Shown in pieces: positions 42,868-51,001 of a stretch of 64,000 bases of DNA (the first letter of the stretch is position 1; each line of letters opens with the position of its first letter). This DNA comes from Pandoraea horticolens (GTDB lineage: Bacteria; Pseudomonadota; Gammaproteobacteria; Burkholderiales; Burkholderiaceae). Made by a program: the position numbers and the translations under genes. Below the pieces are notes generated by a model. That model was not told the DNA's origin. It was given only the letters and a program-made list of their open reading frames with translations, and ran no database searches. Where the stretch lies: contig NZ_CABPSM010000013.1 of assembly GCF_902459555.1 (NCBI RefSeq), positions 1-64,000 on the forward strand, given 5' to 3'.

Positions 42868-43570
42868 GGTGCCCGCCAGCGGCGGAGTTCTAATCCGCCG
42901 TGCATCGCTCGCGCGCGCCGTCGATGCAGACAATCTGATGCACGAAGCACGCCGTCGCGCGTGCTCGCTAATACGCGAGGCGGACAGGCAAGCCGATGCC
43001 TGCCTGGCGCATGGCGCCCGCCGCGGCTACGAAGCGGGGTTTCGCCTCGCGCTCTCGCAGCTCGCTGAGTACTTCGCACGCTGTCGGCAACGCCAGCTCG
43101 CTTTGCGAGACCGTCTCGTCGACGAACTAACGCAGACGCTGCGCAGCTACCTCGGCGATCCGGAGCTATTGCTTCGGCTGACGCAAGCATTCGCGGATCA
43201 CCAAGGTGAAACGGCGCCCCATTTGCCGTGGCGCGTCTGGCTTCCCGAGAGCGCGAGATGCATCCTGCCCGACTTGCGTCAACTGCTCGCACAAGCTGCG
43301 CCATCGGCGCAAGTCGCCTGCACCGACACGCCATCGTTCATCATTGAATGGGGCGACGAAGTCATGGAGTTTGATCCCGGCGATGCTGCCGAGAATATTA
43401 CGGAACGTGTGCACCAAGCCTGTCGGGATGCTGCACTCTCGATGGATGAAACCACACTCGCGCGCGACGTACTGCTCGAAGCGCTTGAGCGCGTCGACAG
43501 CAACAATCCCGCGAGAATGACCTCGACCGACTTTGAAGGAGCCCCCTCGGATGACAATGTCGAACATTGA
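42836..43570 (+). CDS. sctL: T3SS ATPase regulator SctL (OrgB-like)
   Basis: The 244-residue FliH-like protein holds the ATPase to the sorting platform. A coiled-coil N-terminal part (DADNLMHEARRRACSLIREA, DRQADACLAHGARRGYEAGF) is followed by the DELTQTLRSYLGDPELLLRL helix region and a small C-terminal domain. The ATG at 42836 opens the conserved part; a longer frame (42650) would lie in a different frame within sctK. The stop overlaps the next small gene. Confidence 0.85.
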   Translation: MPFTNLRQHSKVPASGGVLIRRASLARAVDADNLMHEARRRACSLIREADRQADACLAHGARRGYEAGFRLALSQLAEYFARCRQRQLALRDRLVDELTQTLRSYLGDPELLLRLTQAFADHQGETAPHLPWRVWLPESARCILPDLRQLLAQAAPSAQVACTDTPSFIIEWGDEVMEFDPGDAAENITERVHQACRDAALSMDETTLARDVLLEALERVDSNNPARMTSTDFEGAPSDDNVEH

Positions 43571-43784
43571 CGGTACCCGGATTCCCTACCGCGCGATAAC
43601 CACAGACACCAAAGAAAACGGAACCGTGGAACACGCCACGTCAGAGGCTGCCCTAACAAACCACGAGACGCAGTTGGACTCGACGATGAGGATGCTTCTC
43701 GACCAGTTCAAGGAATCGATCTTCTCGCCTGACCCCGACGACCCGTCCAGTTCGCCAAAGCTCGACCTGAACGGTGGCTGGTAG
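43551..43784 (+). CDS. Small protein at the OrgC position (77 aa)
   Basis: The 77-residue acidic, polar protein follows sctL with a GAAGGA site 10 bases before the ATG at 43551; it overlaps sctL by 20 bases. In SPI-1 the gene at this place is orgC, a secreted protein that promotes needle assembly. No similarity can be shown by eye beyond size and place; a helix near residues 35-55 (STMRMLLDQFKESIF) is the only recognisable element. Confidence 0.6.
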   Translation: MTMSNIDGTRIPYRAITTDTKENGTVEHATSEAALTNHETQLDSTMRMLLDQFKESIFSPDPDDPSSSPKLDLNGGW

Positions 43785-43840
43785 CGGCCCGTACATCAAT
43801 CGTACGCCGCATCCAACTCGTCCTCGGGCTGAATATATTG

Positions 43841-44974
43841 ATGAAAGTGAACATCGCCATTTCGCTCAGCTTCTCCGATCAACCCGGCATGGGCATCTGG
43901 AGCAACGGCGGGAACCAGCACTGCGTGTTCCTCTACCAGTTGCTGCGGCACTCTCCTGTCGCAGGCGAAGTGTGGCTGGTTCATGATGACGCGTGCTCTG
44001 GCACGCCGCCCGGGTACATGATGGACGGGCTCGAGGACGTGCTACGCCCGGTTTCGTCCGTGATCAATCGGACTGATCTTTTTATCGAGATGAACGGCGT
44101 GCTAGCGCCCGCACAGGCCGAACAGCTTCGCCGACGCAGCGCGAAGATCGTCTCGTATCAGTTCGGGAACGCCTACGTCATGGCACTCGAGAATTTCGCG
44201 TTCAATGCACACACTGATTGGGCGCTCAATCCGCACCGCACGCGCTTCGACGAAATCTGGACCAATGCGCAGCACGAACACACCTGCAAGAGCTTCTTTG
44301 AATTTGCGCTGCGTGCTCCTGTCCACGTATTGCCCCATCTGTGGTCACCGCACTTCATCGAACGGAGCCTAGCCCGGCGCGGCGTAGATTATCGCGCCTG
44401 GGAGTATCGCAATCGCGCTCGAACGAAGCGCATCGCCGTGTTCGAGCCCAACGTCAACGTCGTGAAGAGTGCGCTTATCCCGGTGCTCGCGGCCAATGAG
44501 TTTCACCGCCGGGTCCCAGGTGGGCTCGAACACCTTTACCTATGCTGTACTGAACAGATGAAGGATAACTTCGCATTCAATCGTCTGGTACACGGGCTCG
44601 AAGTCGTACGTGACGGCAAAGCGACAGCCACGGGCCGCTTTCCGTTTTTTCAATTCGCGGCCAACTTTACCGATATCGTGCTCTGCCATCAGTGGGAGAA
44701 CGGCCTTAACTATCTTTATTACGAGGCGCTGCATGGTGGGTATCCGCTTGTGCACAATTCGCCTTTCCTGCGCGACGTCGGCTACTACTACGAGGACTTC
44801 GACATCGATGCTGCCGCTGGGGCGATCGAGCGCGCGGCGCTGACGCACGACATCCGGCTTGATGGCTATCGGCGCGACGCTAAGCTATTTCTTGCCGAGG
44901 TGAGCGTGTCATCGCCCCTCAACATCGCGCTTTACACCGAGCGGATCCACGCCCTGTTCGAGCGCCAGGCGTGA
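43841..44974 (+). CDS. DUF2827 glycosyltransferase-like protein (377 aa)
   Basis: The protein is full length for the DUF2827 family, which occurs in Burkholderia relatives and has a GT-B glycosyltransferase-like fold by prediction. Typical segments are GIWSNGGNQHCVFLYQLLR near the N-terminus, WTNAQHEHTCKSFFE in the middle, IAVFEPNVNVVKSALIPVL, and the donor-site-like block HQWENGLNYLYYEALHGGYP with LVHNSPFLRDVGYYYEDFD. The substrate is unknown. It starts 56 bases after the OrgC-position gene on the same strand, so it may share the needle operon transcript. It is not part of the core Bsa locus I know. The ATG at 43841 follows a TTG in the same frame. Confidence 0.82.
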   Translation: MKVNIAISLSFSDQPGMGIWSNGGNQHCVFLYQLLRHSPVAGEVWLVHDDACSGTPPGYMMDGLEDVLRPVSSVINRTDLFIEMNGVLAPAQAEQLRRRSAKIVSYQFGNAYVMALENFAFNAHTDWALNPHRTRFDEIWTNAQHEHTCKSFFEFALRAPVHVLPHLWSPHFIERSLARRGVDYRAWEYRNRARTKRIAVFEPNVNVVKSALIPVLAANEFHRRVPGGLEHLYLCCTEQMKDNFAFNRLVHGLEVVRDGKATATGRFPFFQFAANFTDIVLCHQWENGLNYLYYEALHGGYPLVHNSPFLRDVGYYYEDFDIDAAAGAIERAALTHDIRLDGYRRDAKLFLAEVSVSSPLNIALYTERIHALFERQA

Positions 44975-45281
44975 CGGTTTTCATAAGCTGACGGCACACC
45001 AACAGCGGCACATTCGACTGTCGGAATCGTCCTCGCATTGAACGCACGCCTCATGCGCTTCTCCTTCCGCCACTGTTTGACCGCGTCTGCGCACTGAGGG
45101 AGGATTCGCCGGCGTGACCCTTGCCACGTCGGCATCCGGTTTACGACGTCTTCCAGCACACACCGAACCCGGAAATGGCACGCGTGCGCACCAGCGACTA
45201 TCGCCATACCCACGCCGACGTCGCAGCGACTTCTTCCCATGGTGCTGTTTTATTGGCAACTCAAGATCACGAGGAAATTGT
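44975..45281. other. Spacer between DUF2827 gene and lytic transglycosylase
   Basis: About 300 GC-rich bases. Open frames here are chance. A promoter for the transglycosylase may lie in the last 50 bases, which are richer in AT, but none was assigned. Confidence 0.4.
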
Positions 45282-45812
45282 ATGGCAGTCAACCCTATTG
45301 GGCGACACATATGCCGGAATCTCGCACTCGGCGGGCTACTGTTGGGGTCTGCTGCTTACTCTAATGTCGTACAAGCCGATTCCATCGATGCCGCGGCCGC
45401 GCAATATGGCGTGAACGCTGGCGTCCTGAGGGCGATTGCGTACCATGAATCAAGCCTGAACCCGAATGCGCAACATAGAAACCGGAACGGTTCCGTCGAT
45501 GTTGGCCTGATGCAGGTGAATTCGGTTCATTTCGCATGGCTTGAACGTCAACGTATTCGACCTGACATGCTGTGGAATCCGTCGGTTAACGCCCGTGTTG
45601 GTGCGGCCTTGCTGCGCAGGCAGATCGATCGCTATGGCAGTGTATGGCGGGCAGTAGGTGCGTACCATTCCATGAATCCGAATACAGGTGATGCGTATTC
45701 ACGAGTGATTCACGATGTCTATGTCAATCGCAGGTGGGAGCGAGATCGACATCCACCGCGCGGTTCGGTGCAAGTGCCGCCCACCCTGGTCAAAACCATC
45801 GCGATCAATTAA
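45282..45812 (+). CDS. iagB: T3SS lytic transglycosylase (IagB-like)
   Basis: The 176-residue soluble lytic transglycosylase opens the peptidoglycan for injectisome assembly. A signal peptide (LALGGLLLGSAAYSNVVQA) is followed by the SLT domain. The catalytic glutamate is Glu56 in IAYHESSLNP, with GLMQVNSVHF, LWNPSVNARVGAALL and VGAYHS as the other family motifs. IagB of SPI-1 has the same size. The ATG at 45282 follows GAGGAAATTGT. The 45114 frame start gives a basic leader with no function. Confidence 0.92.
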   Translation: MAVNPIGRHICRNLALGGLLLGSAAYSNVVQADSIDAAAAQYGVNAGVLRAIAYHESSLNPNAQHRNRNGSVDVGLMQVNSVHFAWLERQRIRPDMLWNPSVNARVGAALLRRQIDRYGSVWRAVGAYHSMNPNTGDAYSRVIHDVYVNRRWERDRHPPRGSVQVPPTLVKTIAIN

Positions 45813-46354
45813 GCACCGCCAACACAAGTCATTCACGCCACGGCACCGCTCAAATATCGATGCTAGGCGCGCATGGGCTCGCGGATCAACGCAACGGCGT
45901 TACGCACGCCGGTCTCCGCCCGCTTGAGCTCTTCCATGAGCTGGCTGTCCGTGAATCTGGGCGTCTTCACGCAGAATTTCCTCTCGATCCTGCGGCTAGA
46001 AAATTCTACCTTGAACACCCGTTAATTCTCGGGGAGACTGCCATTCCACGTGCGCGGGCCACCGTGCCAGTCGGCACGCATGATTTGATGGTGGCAGTCG
46101 GTGAGCATGCATCCCGTTCTGGCAACCACAGGATCAATTCTTGTGCGCCTTTGAATACAAAGTTGCGTAATTTTGCTTCCGGCTTTCGACACCTGTTCAG
46201 GCGCTACAGGCAGGATTCTTGTTGCGTTCCAGGCGTCATTTTTTATTTATTTACATCTACGCAGTGCCATACAAGCATCATATCCGCCGCCACAGCGGCG
46301 ATCATAACCCGCTACCGGATACAGCCTGCCAGCGAAAGTGAAAGGAGGACTTCC
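45813..46354. other. Intergenic region with IS3 debris
   Basis: About 540 bases. The first part holds the IS3 orfA start listed separately. The rest has no recognised gene. The final bases contain the AAAGGAGG ribosome site of the next small gene. Confidence 0.5.
45863..45970 (-). mobile_element. IS3-family orfA N-terminal fragment
   Basis: A GTG-initiated minus-strand frame encodes KTPRFTDSQLMEELKRAETG, the opening of IS3-family OrfA proteins. It diverges after about 20 codons and stops at codon 36. It lies on the opposite strand to the orfB fragment about 0.8 kb to the right. Confidence 0.65.
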
Positions 46355-46699
46355 ATGCGAGATCTAATCGTTGATGCGTTCCTAATCAACAACACCAATG
46401 ACACCTCTAATTGTCAAAACCCGGAGAACTTGTACCGCTACGAGAAAGTTCTCCAGCCCGGAAGAATGGCCGAGTATGCCCGCGTGGGTGGTGATAGCAA
46501 GTCGCTAAATGGGCACATCGATTTCACAACCAATATAAGTAATGGACAGATTCAGTTGTCCGCTACTTATAATTACGCGACAGCTACTCTCGTGCCGACG
46601 CCCCGCAATGGCGGCGAGCAAAAATACTCCATTAGCCCACCGGCCGGGGCGCCAGCGCCCGATATATTGCAAGGGAACTTCACTATTACGGCTCTGTAG
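46355..46699 (+). CDS. Small beta-rich orphan protein (114 aa)
   Basis: A strong AAAGGAGG site lies just before the ATG at 46355. The product is polar, Asn/Thr-rich and probably mostly beta-strand (GHIDFTTNISNGQIQLSATY, NYATATLVPT, GNFTITAL). It has two Cys and no signal peptide or membrane segment. I do not recognise a family. It stands between two IS3 fragments at the right end of the T3SS island and has lower GC than the core genes. A small toxin, lectin-like protein or secreted effector is possible, but unproven. Confidence 0.65.
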   Translation: MRDLIVDAFLINNTNDTSNCQNPENLYRYEKVLQPGRMAEYARVGGDSKSLNGHIDFTTNISNGQIQLSATYNYATATLVPTPRNGGEQKYSISPPAGAPAPDILQGNFTITAL

Positions 46700-47003
46700 C
46701 CATCAACCAGTTGATCGTGCATGAAATCCCATCGACCACCTTTTGTTCAAGGCTGACGGGACTGCCAAGGGCTCAATGACCCGGACTTCTCGACCCCTGT
46801 CGCCTCGGGTGATCCGCGCCTTGGATCAGGTCATTGAGCGGCGAGGCCGACCAACGGCGATTCGTTGTGACAACGGCTCCGAATACGTCAGCGACACGCT
46901 GAGGAACTGAGCGCAAAAGCGAGGAGTCAAGCCGCAATTCATTCAGCCCGGAAAGTGGACCGCTACCGGGATCGTAAGCAGTTCAATCATAGGCTAGAAG
47001 TGC
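46700..47003 (+). mobile_element. IS3-family orfB fragment with internal stop
   Basis: Bases about 46805-46975 encode VIRALDQVIERRGRPTAIRC followed by DNGSEYVSDTLRN, a stop, and KRGVKPQFIQPGK. This is the DDE core around the second Asp of IS407/IS3-type transposases. A TGA after LRN and loss of the remainder show a dead remnant. It marks the right side of the T3SS island. Confidence 0.8.
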
Positions 47004-48209
47004 CTACAATCTCGGCAGCGGTCTATTTGGTGGTCTTAGGTGTAACGCCGTATCCGATATTGCCGGGAAAACTCCGTAATTCGATGCTACAGCCCTTAAC
47101 TCACTTCGAAAGGTTTCCGCATCGGGATAGCCTAATTCCTTCGCCATCGGCGCTACCAGAAGGAGCCCCTCCTCCTGTATCCGCCTACTAATTTCATGCT
47201 CCATTTCATTTATCCTGGCACCTACATCCCCTGATCTCAAATCGTAGTACGATTTTCTCACAACGGTTTGAAAAACATTCACGCCCAATGCCTTTGGTTT
47301 CTGCGTGCCAGTCCCATTTGAATTTTCCTCAGCCATGGTCAATCCCGCACTTTTTGCGATTGAACCAATGTTTCGAAGATATTCATTTCGCCTCCCCTTA
47401 TCCTCTATTTTCGGCGCAGTTTTCTCCCTTTCGTTTCCATATATTTCAGAATAAAAGGCATCAACTATTTGTCGCTTGCCAACCTCATCTTTTCCGATAC
47501 TTCTTATTAATTCTGCCATGGTGGTCAACCCATCATTTATAGCATCGAAAATCATATGATCCATGGATAAATTCACATGCTCACCCTGAAGTGGCAGTTC
47601 ATCGCGTGCCTTTTCATTTGTTGCTTGAGAAACAAACTCATCCTTGTTTTGCAACATTCCACGGCCGGTCACAGGGAAAGACGAACTTTCGTGGGTGTCG
47701 TATTGCCCCACAAGCAAACTTTCATAGCGTTCGGTCAGACCTGCAAACGAGTCGCCTAAAGCGGGTTCTTGCCCCTCTATCACTGGCAGGTTGTGAGCAA
47801 TGCTCACCATGTCCGCCAAATCTCTCACAATTTCGGCGATGTGACGTGGAAGGTGTGATTCGCTATGAAAGAGCTTGTCAAATGTGGCATGGCGGCGGGT
47901 GCACAGGCGAATAAGGGCTGCCGACATGCGGTCCAATTGTTCGTTGTCAGGCACCCTCCCCCTCGTTGCGCCAAGAAAAACGGCAACTCCAGAGGAACTT
48001 AATTCCACATCGCCGGCGCCGAAATTCAACTGCCGGTGTAGAGACAAGATGGTCGACCTCACCCGTTCCAGGAAGAGTACATTGCCTGAGAAATCGTGAA
48101 TTATGTTGCAAACGATTTTGGTATCCGCGGCGCGCTGAGCGTGAAGAGAGACGCCATCATGGTCTCGTGCATACGCTCGGACGTCGTGTCCAGTTCTAAA
48201 GATCTGCAT
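47004..48209 (-). CDS. Low-GC orphan, candidate T3SS effector (401 aa)
   Basis: The 401-residue soluble protein belongs to no family I recognise. It is mainly helical (AALIRLCTRRHATFDKLFHS, HIAEIVRDLADMVSIAHNLP, MIFDAINDGLTTMAELIRSI) with a polar linker near 185-215. A C-terminal helical part follows (INEMEHEISRRIQEEGLLLV). There is no signal peptide or membrane segment. Base composition falls well below that of the T3SS genes, most clearly in 47150-47700, a sign of acquisition. It lies just outside the IS3 remnant that ends the island. The ATG at 48209 has only a weak ribosome site. Effector status is an inference from location, size and lack of export signals; a chromosomal regulator or phage protein is also possible. 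Confidence 0.6.
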   Translation of the reverse strand: MQIFRTGHDVRAYARDHDGVSLHAQRAADTKIVCNIIHDFSGNVLFLERVRSTILSLHRQLNFGAGDVELSSSGVAVFLGATRGRVPDNEQLDRMSAALIRLCTRRHATFDKLFHSESHLPRHIAEIVRDLADMVSIAHNLPVIEGQEPALGDSFAGLTERYESLLVGQYDTHESSSFPVTGRGMLQNKDEFVSQATNEKARDELPLQGEHVNLSMDHMIFDAINDGLTTMAELIRSIGKDEVGKRQIVDAFYSEIYGNEREKTAPKIEDKGRRNEYLRNIGSIAKSAGLTMAEENSNGTGTQKPKALGVNVFQTVVRKSYYDLRSGDVGARINEMEHEISRRIQEEGLLLVAPMAKELGYPDAETFRSELRAVASNYGVFPAISDTALHLRPPNRPLPRL

Positions 48210-48417
48210 GACAGCTCATTTTTTGAAAGTGGATAGGCGATTCTCATAGATTACGGCCCACCCAAATTTCGTCTACTACATTTCGCTCATGAGCCTAAGG
48301 CGCTTCGCCTGTATCTGCGCGGTGCCGGCTGCTGTCAATCAGCGCACCTGGAAGCCTGCGAGGTGCCGAGCCGTCAGTGCTTCGGTAGATCGAGGTGCCC
48401 TGACAGGACCACAACAG
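48210..48417. other. Spacer between the low-GC orphan and the inverted repeat
   Basis: About 200 bases. It continues the truncated orphan 5' copy past the homologous part; no functional gene is seen. Confidence 0.35.
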
Positions 48418-48599
48418 CGAGGCCCGGTGCCCTTCATCGTTCTGAGCGCCGGCAGGAGTTGAGCCAAACTCGACGACGTATGAGACCACCCGTCAGCCTG
48501 ACGCACTTCGCGCACGTCGGCGCCAAGGATAGACGACCGCGTTGAGGCCGTGACGGGGAGCTGGGAGCGCGGGGTCCCAGCGCCGGAAACGGGATACAT
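48339..48599 (-). pseudogene. Truncated 5' copy of the 49994 orphan gene, inverted
   Basis: The first 55 or so codons (MYPVSGAGTPRSQ, SSILGADVREVRQADGWSHT, SSSLAQLLP-LRTM) are nearly identical to the N-terminus of the 49994 product. The sequence then diverges and ends after 86 codons. The 28 bases before the ATG are also shared. It is thus a promoter-bearing 5' fragment, in opposite orientation. Confidence 0.85.
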
Positions 48600-48627
48600 T
48601 GATTTATCTCACGGAAGCGCTTTCGAT
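48418..48627 (-). repeat. Left arm of a ~210-bp inverted repeat
   Basis: This arm matches 49966-50175 in inverted orientation with only scattered mismatches. It includes 28 bases of leader with GAAAGCGCTTCC and about 180 bases of coding start. The arms enclose the CPBP protease gene. Confidence 0.88.
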
Positions 48628-48742
48628 AGCGGGCGTGCCCCGTCATCGTCGCAGCCTGCCGTGTGCTTTCATTCGCTAAGGCCGCCAATCGCAAGTTCTT
48701 ATTGACGGGAGACGAAGCTTAGCGGGTAACGTGGAATGCAAT

Positions 48743-49597
48743 TCATAACGGCCCGGTCGATTGCAGCATCGGGTAGGTAAATAGGAAAAAGTGCGTCACG
48801 TTCAGACCGAAATGAGCGAATATCGCAGCCCCGAGTCCGCCGAAGCGGTAAGCCAATCCATATCCGATTCCCGCGACACATCCGAGCACAACCCACTGCC
48901 ATCCACCTGCGAAATGTGCGAGACCGAATAGCACAGCCGCAACACTGAGGGCTATCACATCTGCATACCGATACTGACTGAGCAGACGGCTTAGACCGCC
49001 CTGTAGATAGCCGCGGAACAACGCTTCCTCGGTGAGCGTGACGAGCAGCAGATTGTTCAGCAGCCATAGCCAGCTAGCGGAAGGCCATTTCGGTGCCCAC
49101 CTAACGAGGCCAAACAGCACTGCAATCAACAGACAGATCGCAGTTGTCATCAGCATGCCGCCGAGGCCCGCTTTCAGCGCCACGCGCCATTTGAGCAGGG
49201 GCCGAGTCCACGGCAGGACTAGCAGCAGCCAGAAGCCGACCAGAGGCTTGTCGAGGTTGAGGTACATCGTAAATGGCACGGCATCCACGGTAAACCGCTC
49301 GGGGCCAATAACACGCGGATTATGAAAGCCCGGTAGCCAATGCATGTTCAGGGCAATGGCGAGCACAAGGAACAGCGCATGTCCAATGTATTGGAGATAG
49401 CGCTTGCGGTGCGGCGACACCGCATAGGCGACAAAGAGCAATGACGTGACGGGAATCACGGCCAAGGGGTCGAGCTGACCATTCACTAACGCAGCGCTAT
49501 ATCCAATAACGAGCAGCCCCAAACTGAGCCACCGGAAAGCGGGTGACCACGCCGCAAGAGCAGCAGGAAAAATTGCGATCCACGGTATAGCGAGCAT
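48743..49597 (-). CDS. CPBP-family intramembrane metalloprotease (284 aa)
   Basis: This polytopic membrane protein of the CPBP/Abi (CAAX-protease-like) family has about eight hydrophobic segments. Motif 1 is EEALFR with Glu190, Glu191 and Arg195 (followed by GYLQGG). Motif 2 is FGLAHFAGG with its His, and motif 3 is FAHFGLNVTHF. Some members serve in bacteriocin immunity or prenyl-protein processing; no bacteriocin gene is seen next to it. The ATG at 49597 follows CGGAGGAGTG. The gene is bracketed by inverted copies of another gene's 5' end. Confidence 0.88.
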   Translation of the reverse strand: MLAIPWIAIFPAALAAWSPAFRWLSLGLLVIGYSAALVNGQLDPLAVIPVTSLLFVAYAVSPHRKRYLQYIGHALFLVLAIALNMHWLPGFHNPRVIGPERFTVDAVPFTMYLNLDKPLVGFWLLLVLPWTRPLLKWRVALKAGLGGMLMTTAICLLIAVLFGLVRWAPKWPSASWLWLLNNLLLVTLTEEALFRGYLQGGLSRLLSQYRYADVIALSVAAVLFGLAHFAGGWQWVVLGCVAGIGYGLAYRFGGLGAAIFAHFGLNVTHFFLFTYPMLQSTGPL

Positions 49598-49624
49598 TGG
49601 CACTCCTCCGGGAATTGATCCCAA

Positions 49625-49965
49625 CTAGATTGAGGCTCCGAGCCGGAACCGCCGAAATTTCCGTCGTCCTAGTTCCAGCCTAGGCACAAGTGCATCCAGA
49701 TCGATCGTCTTGCCGTCCCTCTCGAAAGCGTAATGGGGAAGCAGCGTGAGGCCATTGGGACACGGGAAGTAACGCAATGAAGCCAACGTCGCTGCTCCTG
49801 AAGAAGGTGACGAGATTAGCGACAAACGTAGCATACTGCGTCGGACAACTCGTCACATTTAGCGGATTGCTAAAGGAGCGATTTATGCAAGTGCGCTTGG
49901 CGCAGTACGCGCGATAATAAGAATGCTTATGGTGTGCCACCGACAACCATGAGCACGTCGCCGTG
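49625..49965 (-). other. Leader region of the CPBP gene with a short possible gene fragment
   Basis: A 69-codon minus-strand frame (49625-49834) ends with DGKTIDLDALVPRLELGRRK and reads like the end of a real protein, but I do not recognise it and no ribosome site is seen. The remainder is non-coding up to the right arm of the inverted repeat. Confidence 0.35.
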
Positions 49966-50175
49966 ATCGAAAGCGCTTCCGTGAGATAAATCAATGTATC
50001 CCGTTTCCGGCGCTGGTACCCCGCGCTCCCAGTTCCCCATCACGGCCTCAACGCAGTCGTCTATCCTTGGCGCCGACGTGCGCGAAGTGCGTCAGGCTGA
50101 CGGGTGGTCTCATACGTCGTCGAGTTTGGCTCAACTCCTGCCGCCCCTCAGAACGATGATGGGCACCAGACCTCT
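49966..50175 (+). repeat. Right arm of the ~210-bp inverted repeat
   Basis: This arm contains the leader and first codons of the intact orphan gene that starts at 49994. See the left arm at 48418-48627. Confidence 0.88.
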
Positions 50176-51001
50176 CCTGGGAAACGCGGGCCCATCGACG
50201 TCCACATCAACGCAGACGACTACTGTCAGCGTCAATGTGCGCTTGGTGTACCAAGCAGATCAGACGGGTGGGCAAACGGAACCGCCTATCCATACCGGGG
50301 CGATGGACGCCTGGCTGAACTTCACCCGACAACCTCCGTCCCCCGGAACATCGCAACTATCGGGCAGGTTTGAGGCTATTCAAGAGAGCTTTGAGTGGTG
50401 CATCAAGACTCAAGCACTGACCGACATGCCATCAAGCTCGTACCAACGGCCGCTACCCTCCGAAGCACAGGACCCACTGGCCATGTCTCTGTTCGCACCG
50501 ACGACGCATGCCAATACCGGGGCGTCGGCCCTCAGACCGTCGAGCTCAGCCCAACAATCGCGTTCCCTCGAAGCACGATCAGGGCAAAGGCGAGCAGCGT
50601 CACAGGATGCCGGCAACGAGGGAGATGCTGGTTCAACGCCTTCTTCAGCAAGAGAACCTTGCCCAAAGTTAAGCAATGAGCAGATTCTATGTGTTCTGGC
50701 AGCTACCCAGGTCGCACGAGACCACGACGAGGGCATCGACAAACCTACGCTTGCTAAAGCGATCGGCGTGAGCCCCGAGATGTTAAGCAGATATGAAATG
50801 ATCGATGTGTTAGCCAAGGGGACCGGCTTTAGGACGAAGCTTGGTGAGCGGGACTACTTGCTGGCGCTGGAGACTGTGGTAAAGAATGGTCGCCCGCTTG
50901 ACGAGGCAGCATTTGCGAACAAGTACGGAGTGCGCCCCAGCAAGGTGCGGAGCGATGCAAAGACACTAAAAGCGATCCAGGAATATGCCCCCCGTTACTA
51001 G
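49994..51001 (+). CDS. Orphan modular protein, candidate T3SS effector (335 aa)
   Basis: The N-terminal 130 residues are Ser/Thr/Pro/Gln-rich and disordered-looking (PRSQFPITASTQSS, STSTSTQTTTVSVN), in the manner of T3SS signal regions. A middle module (about 175-230, RPSSSAQQSRSLEARSGQ and AASQDAGNEGDAGSTPSS) recurs in the relic at 18858-19010. The C-terminal 100 residues look folded and helical (LSNEQILCVLAATQVARDHD, KPTLAKAIGVSPEMLSRYEM, FANKYGVRPSKVRSDAKTLK), with two helix-turn-helix-like segments. No signal peptide, membrane segment or known family is seen. The ATG at 49994 is favoured since the same leader and start are kept in the inverted copy. Effector status is inferred only. Confidence 0.65.
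   Translation: MYPVSGAGTPRSQFPITASTQSSILGADVREVRQADGWSHTSSSLAQLLPPLRTMMGTRPLLGNAGPSTSTSTQTTTVSVNVRLVYQADQTGGQTEPPIHTGAMDAWLNFTRQPPSPGTSQLSGRFEAIQESFEWCIKTQALTDMPSSSYQRPLPSEAQDPLAMSLFAPTTHANTGASALRPSSSAQQSRSLEARSGQRRAASQDAGNEGDAGSTPSSAREPCPKLSNEQILCVLAATQVARDHDEGIDKPTLAKAIGVSPEMLSRYEMIDVLAKGTGFRTKLGERDYLLALETVVKNGRPLDEAAFANKYGVRPSKVRSDAKTLKAIQEYAPRY

Noticed and set aside
43841-44974. NleB/SseK-type arginine glycosyltransferase effector
   Set aside because: The DxD block and length of NleB are not seen; the sequence fits DUF2827 instead.
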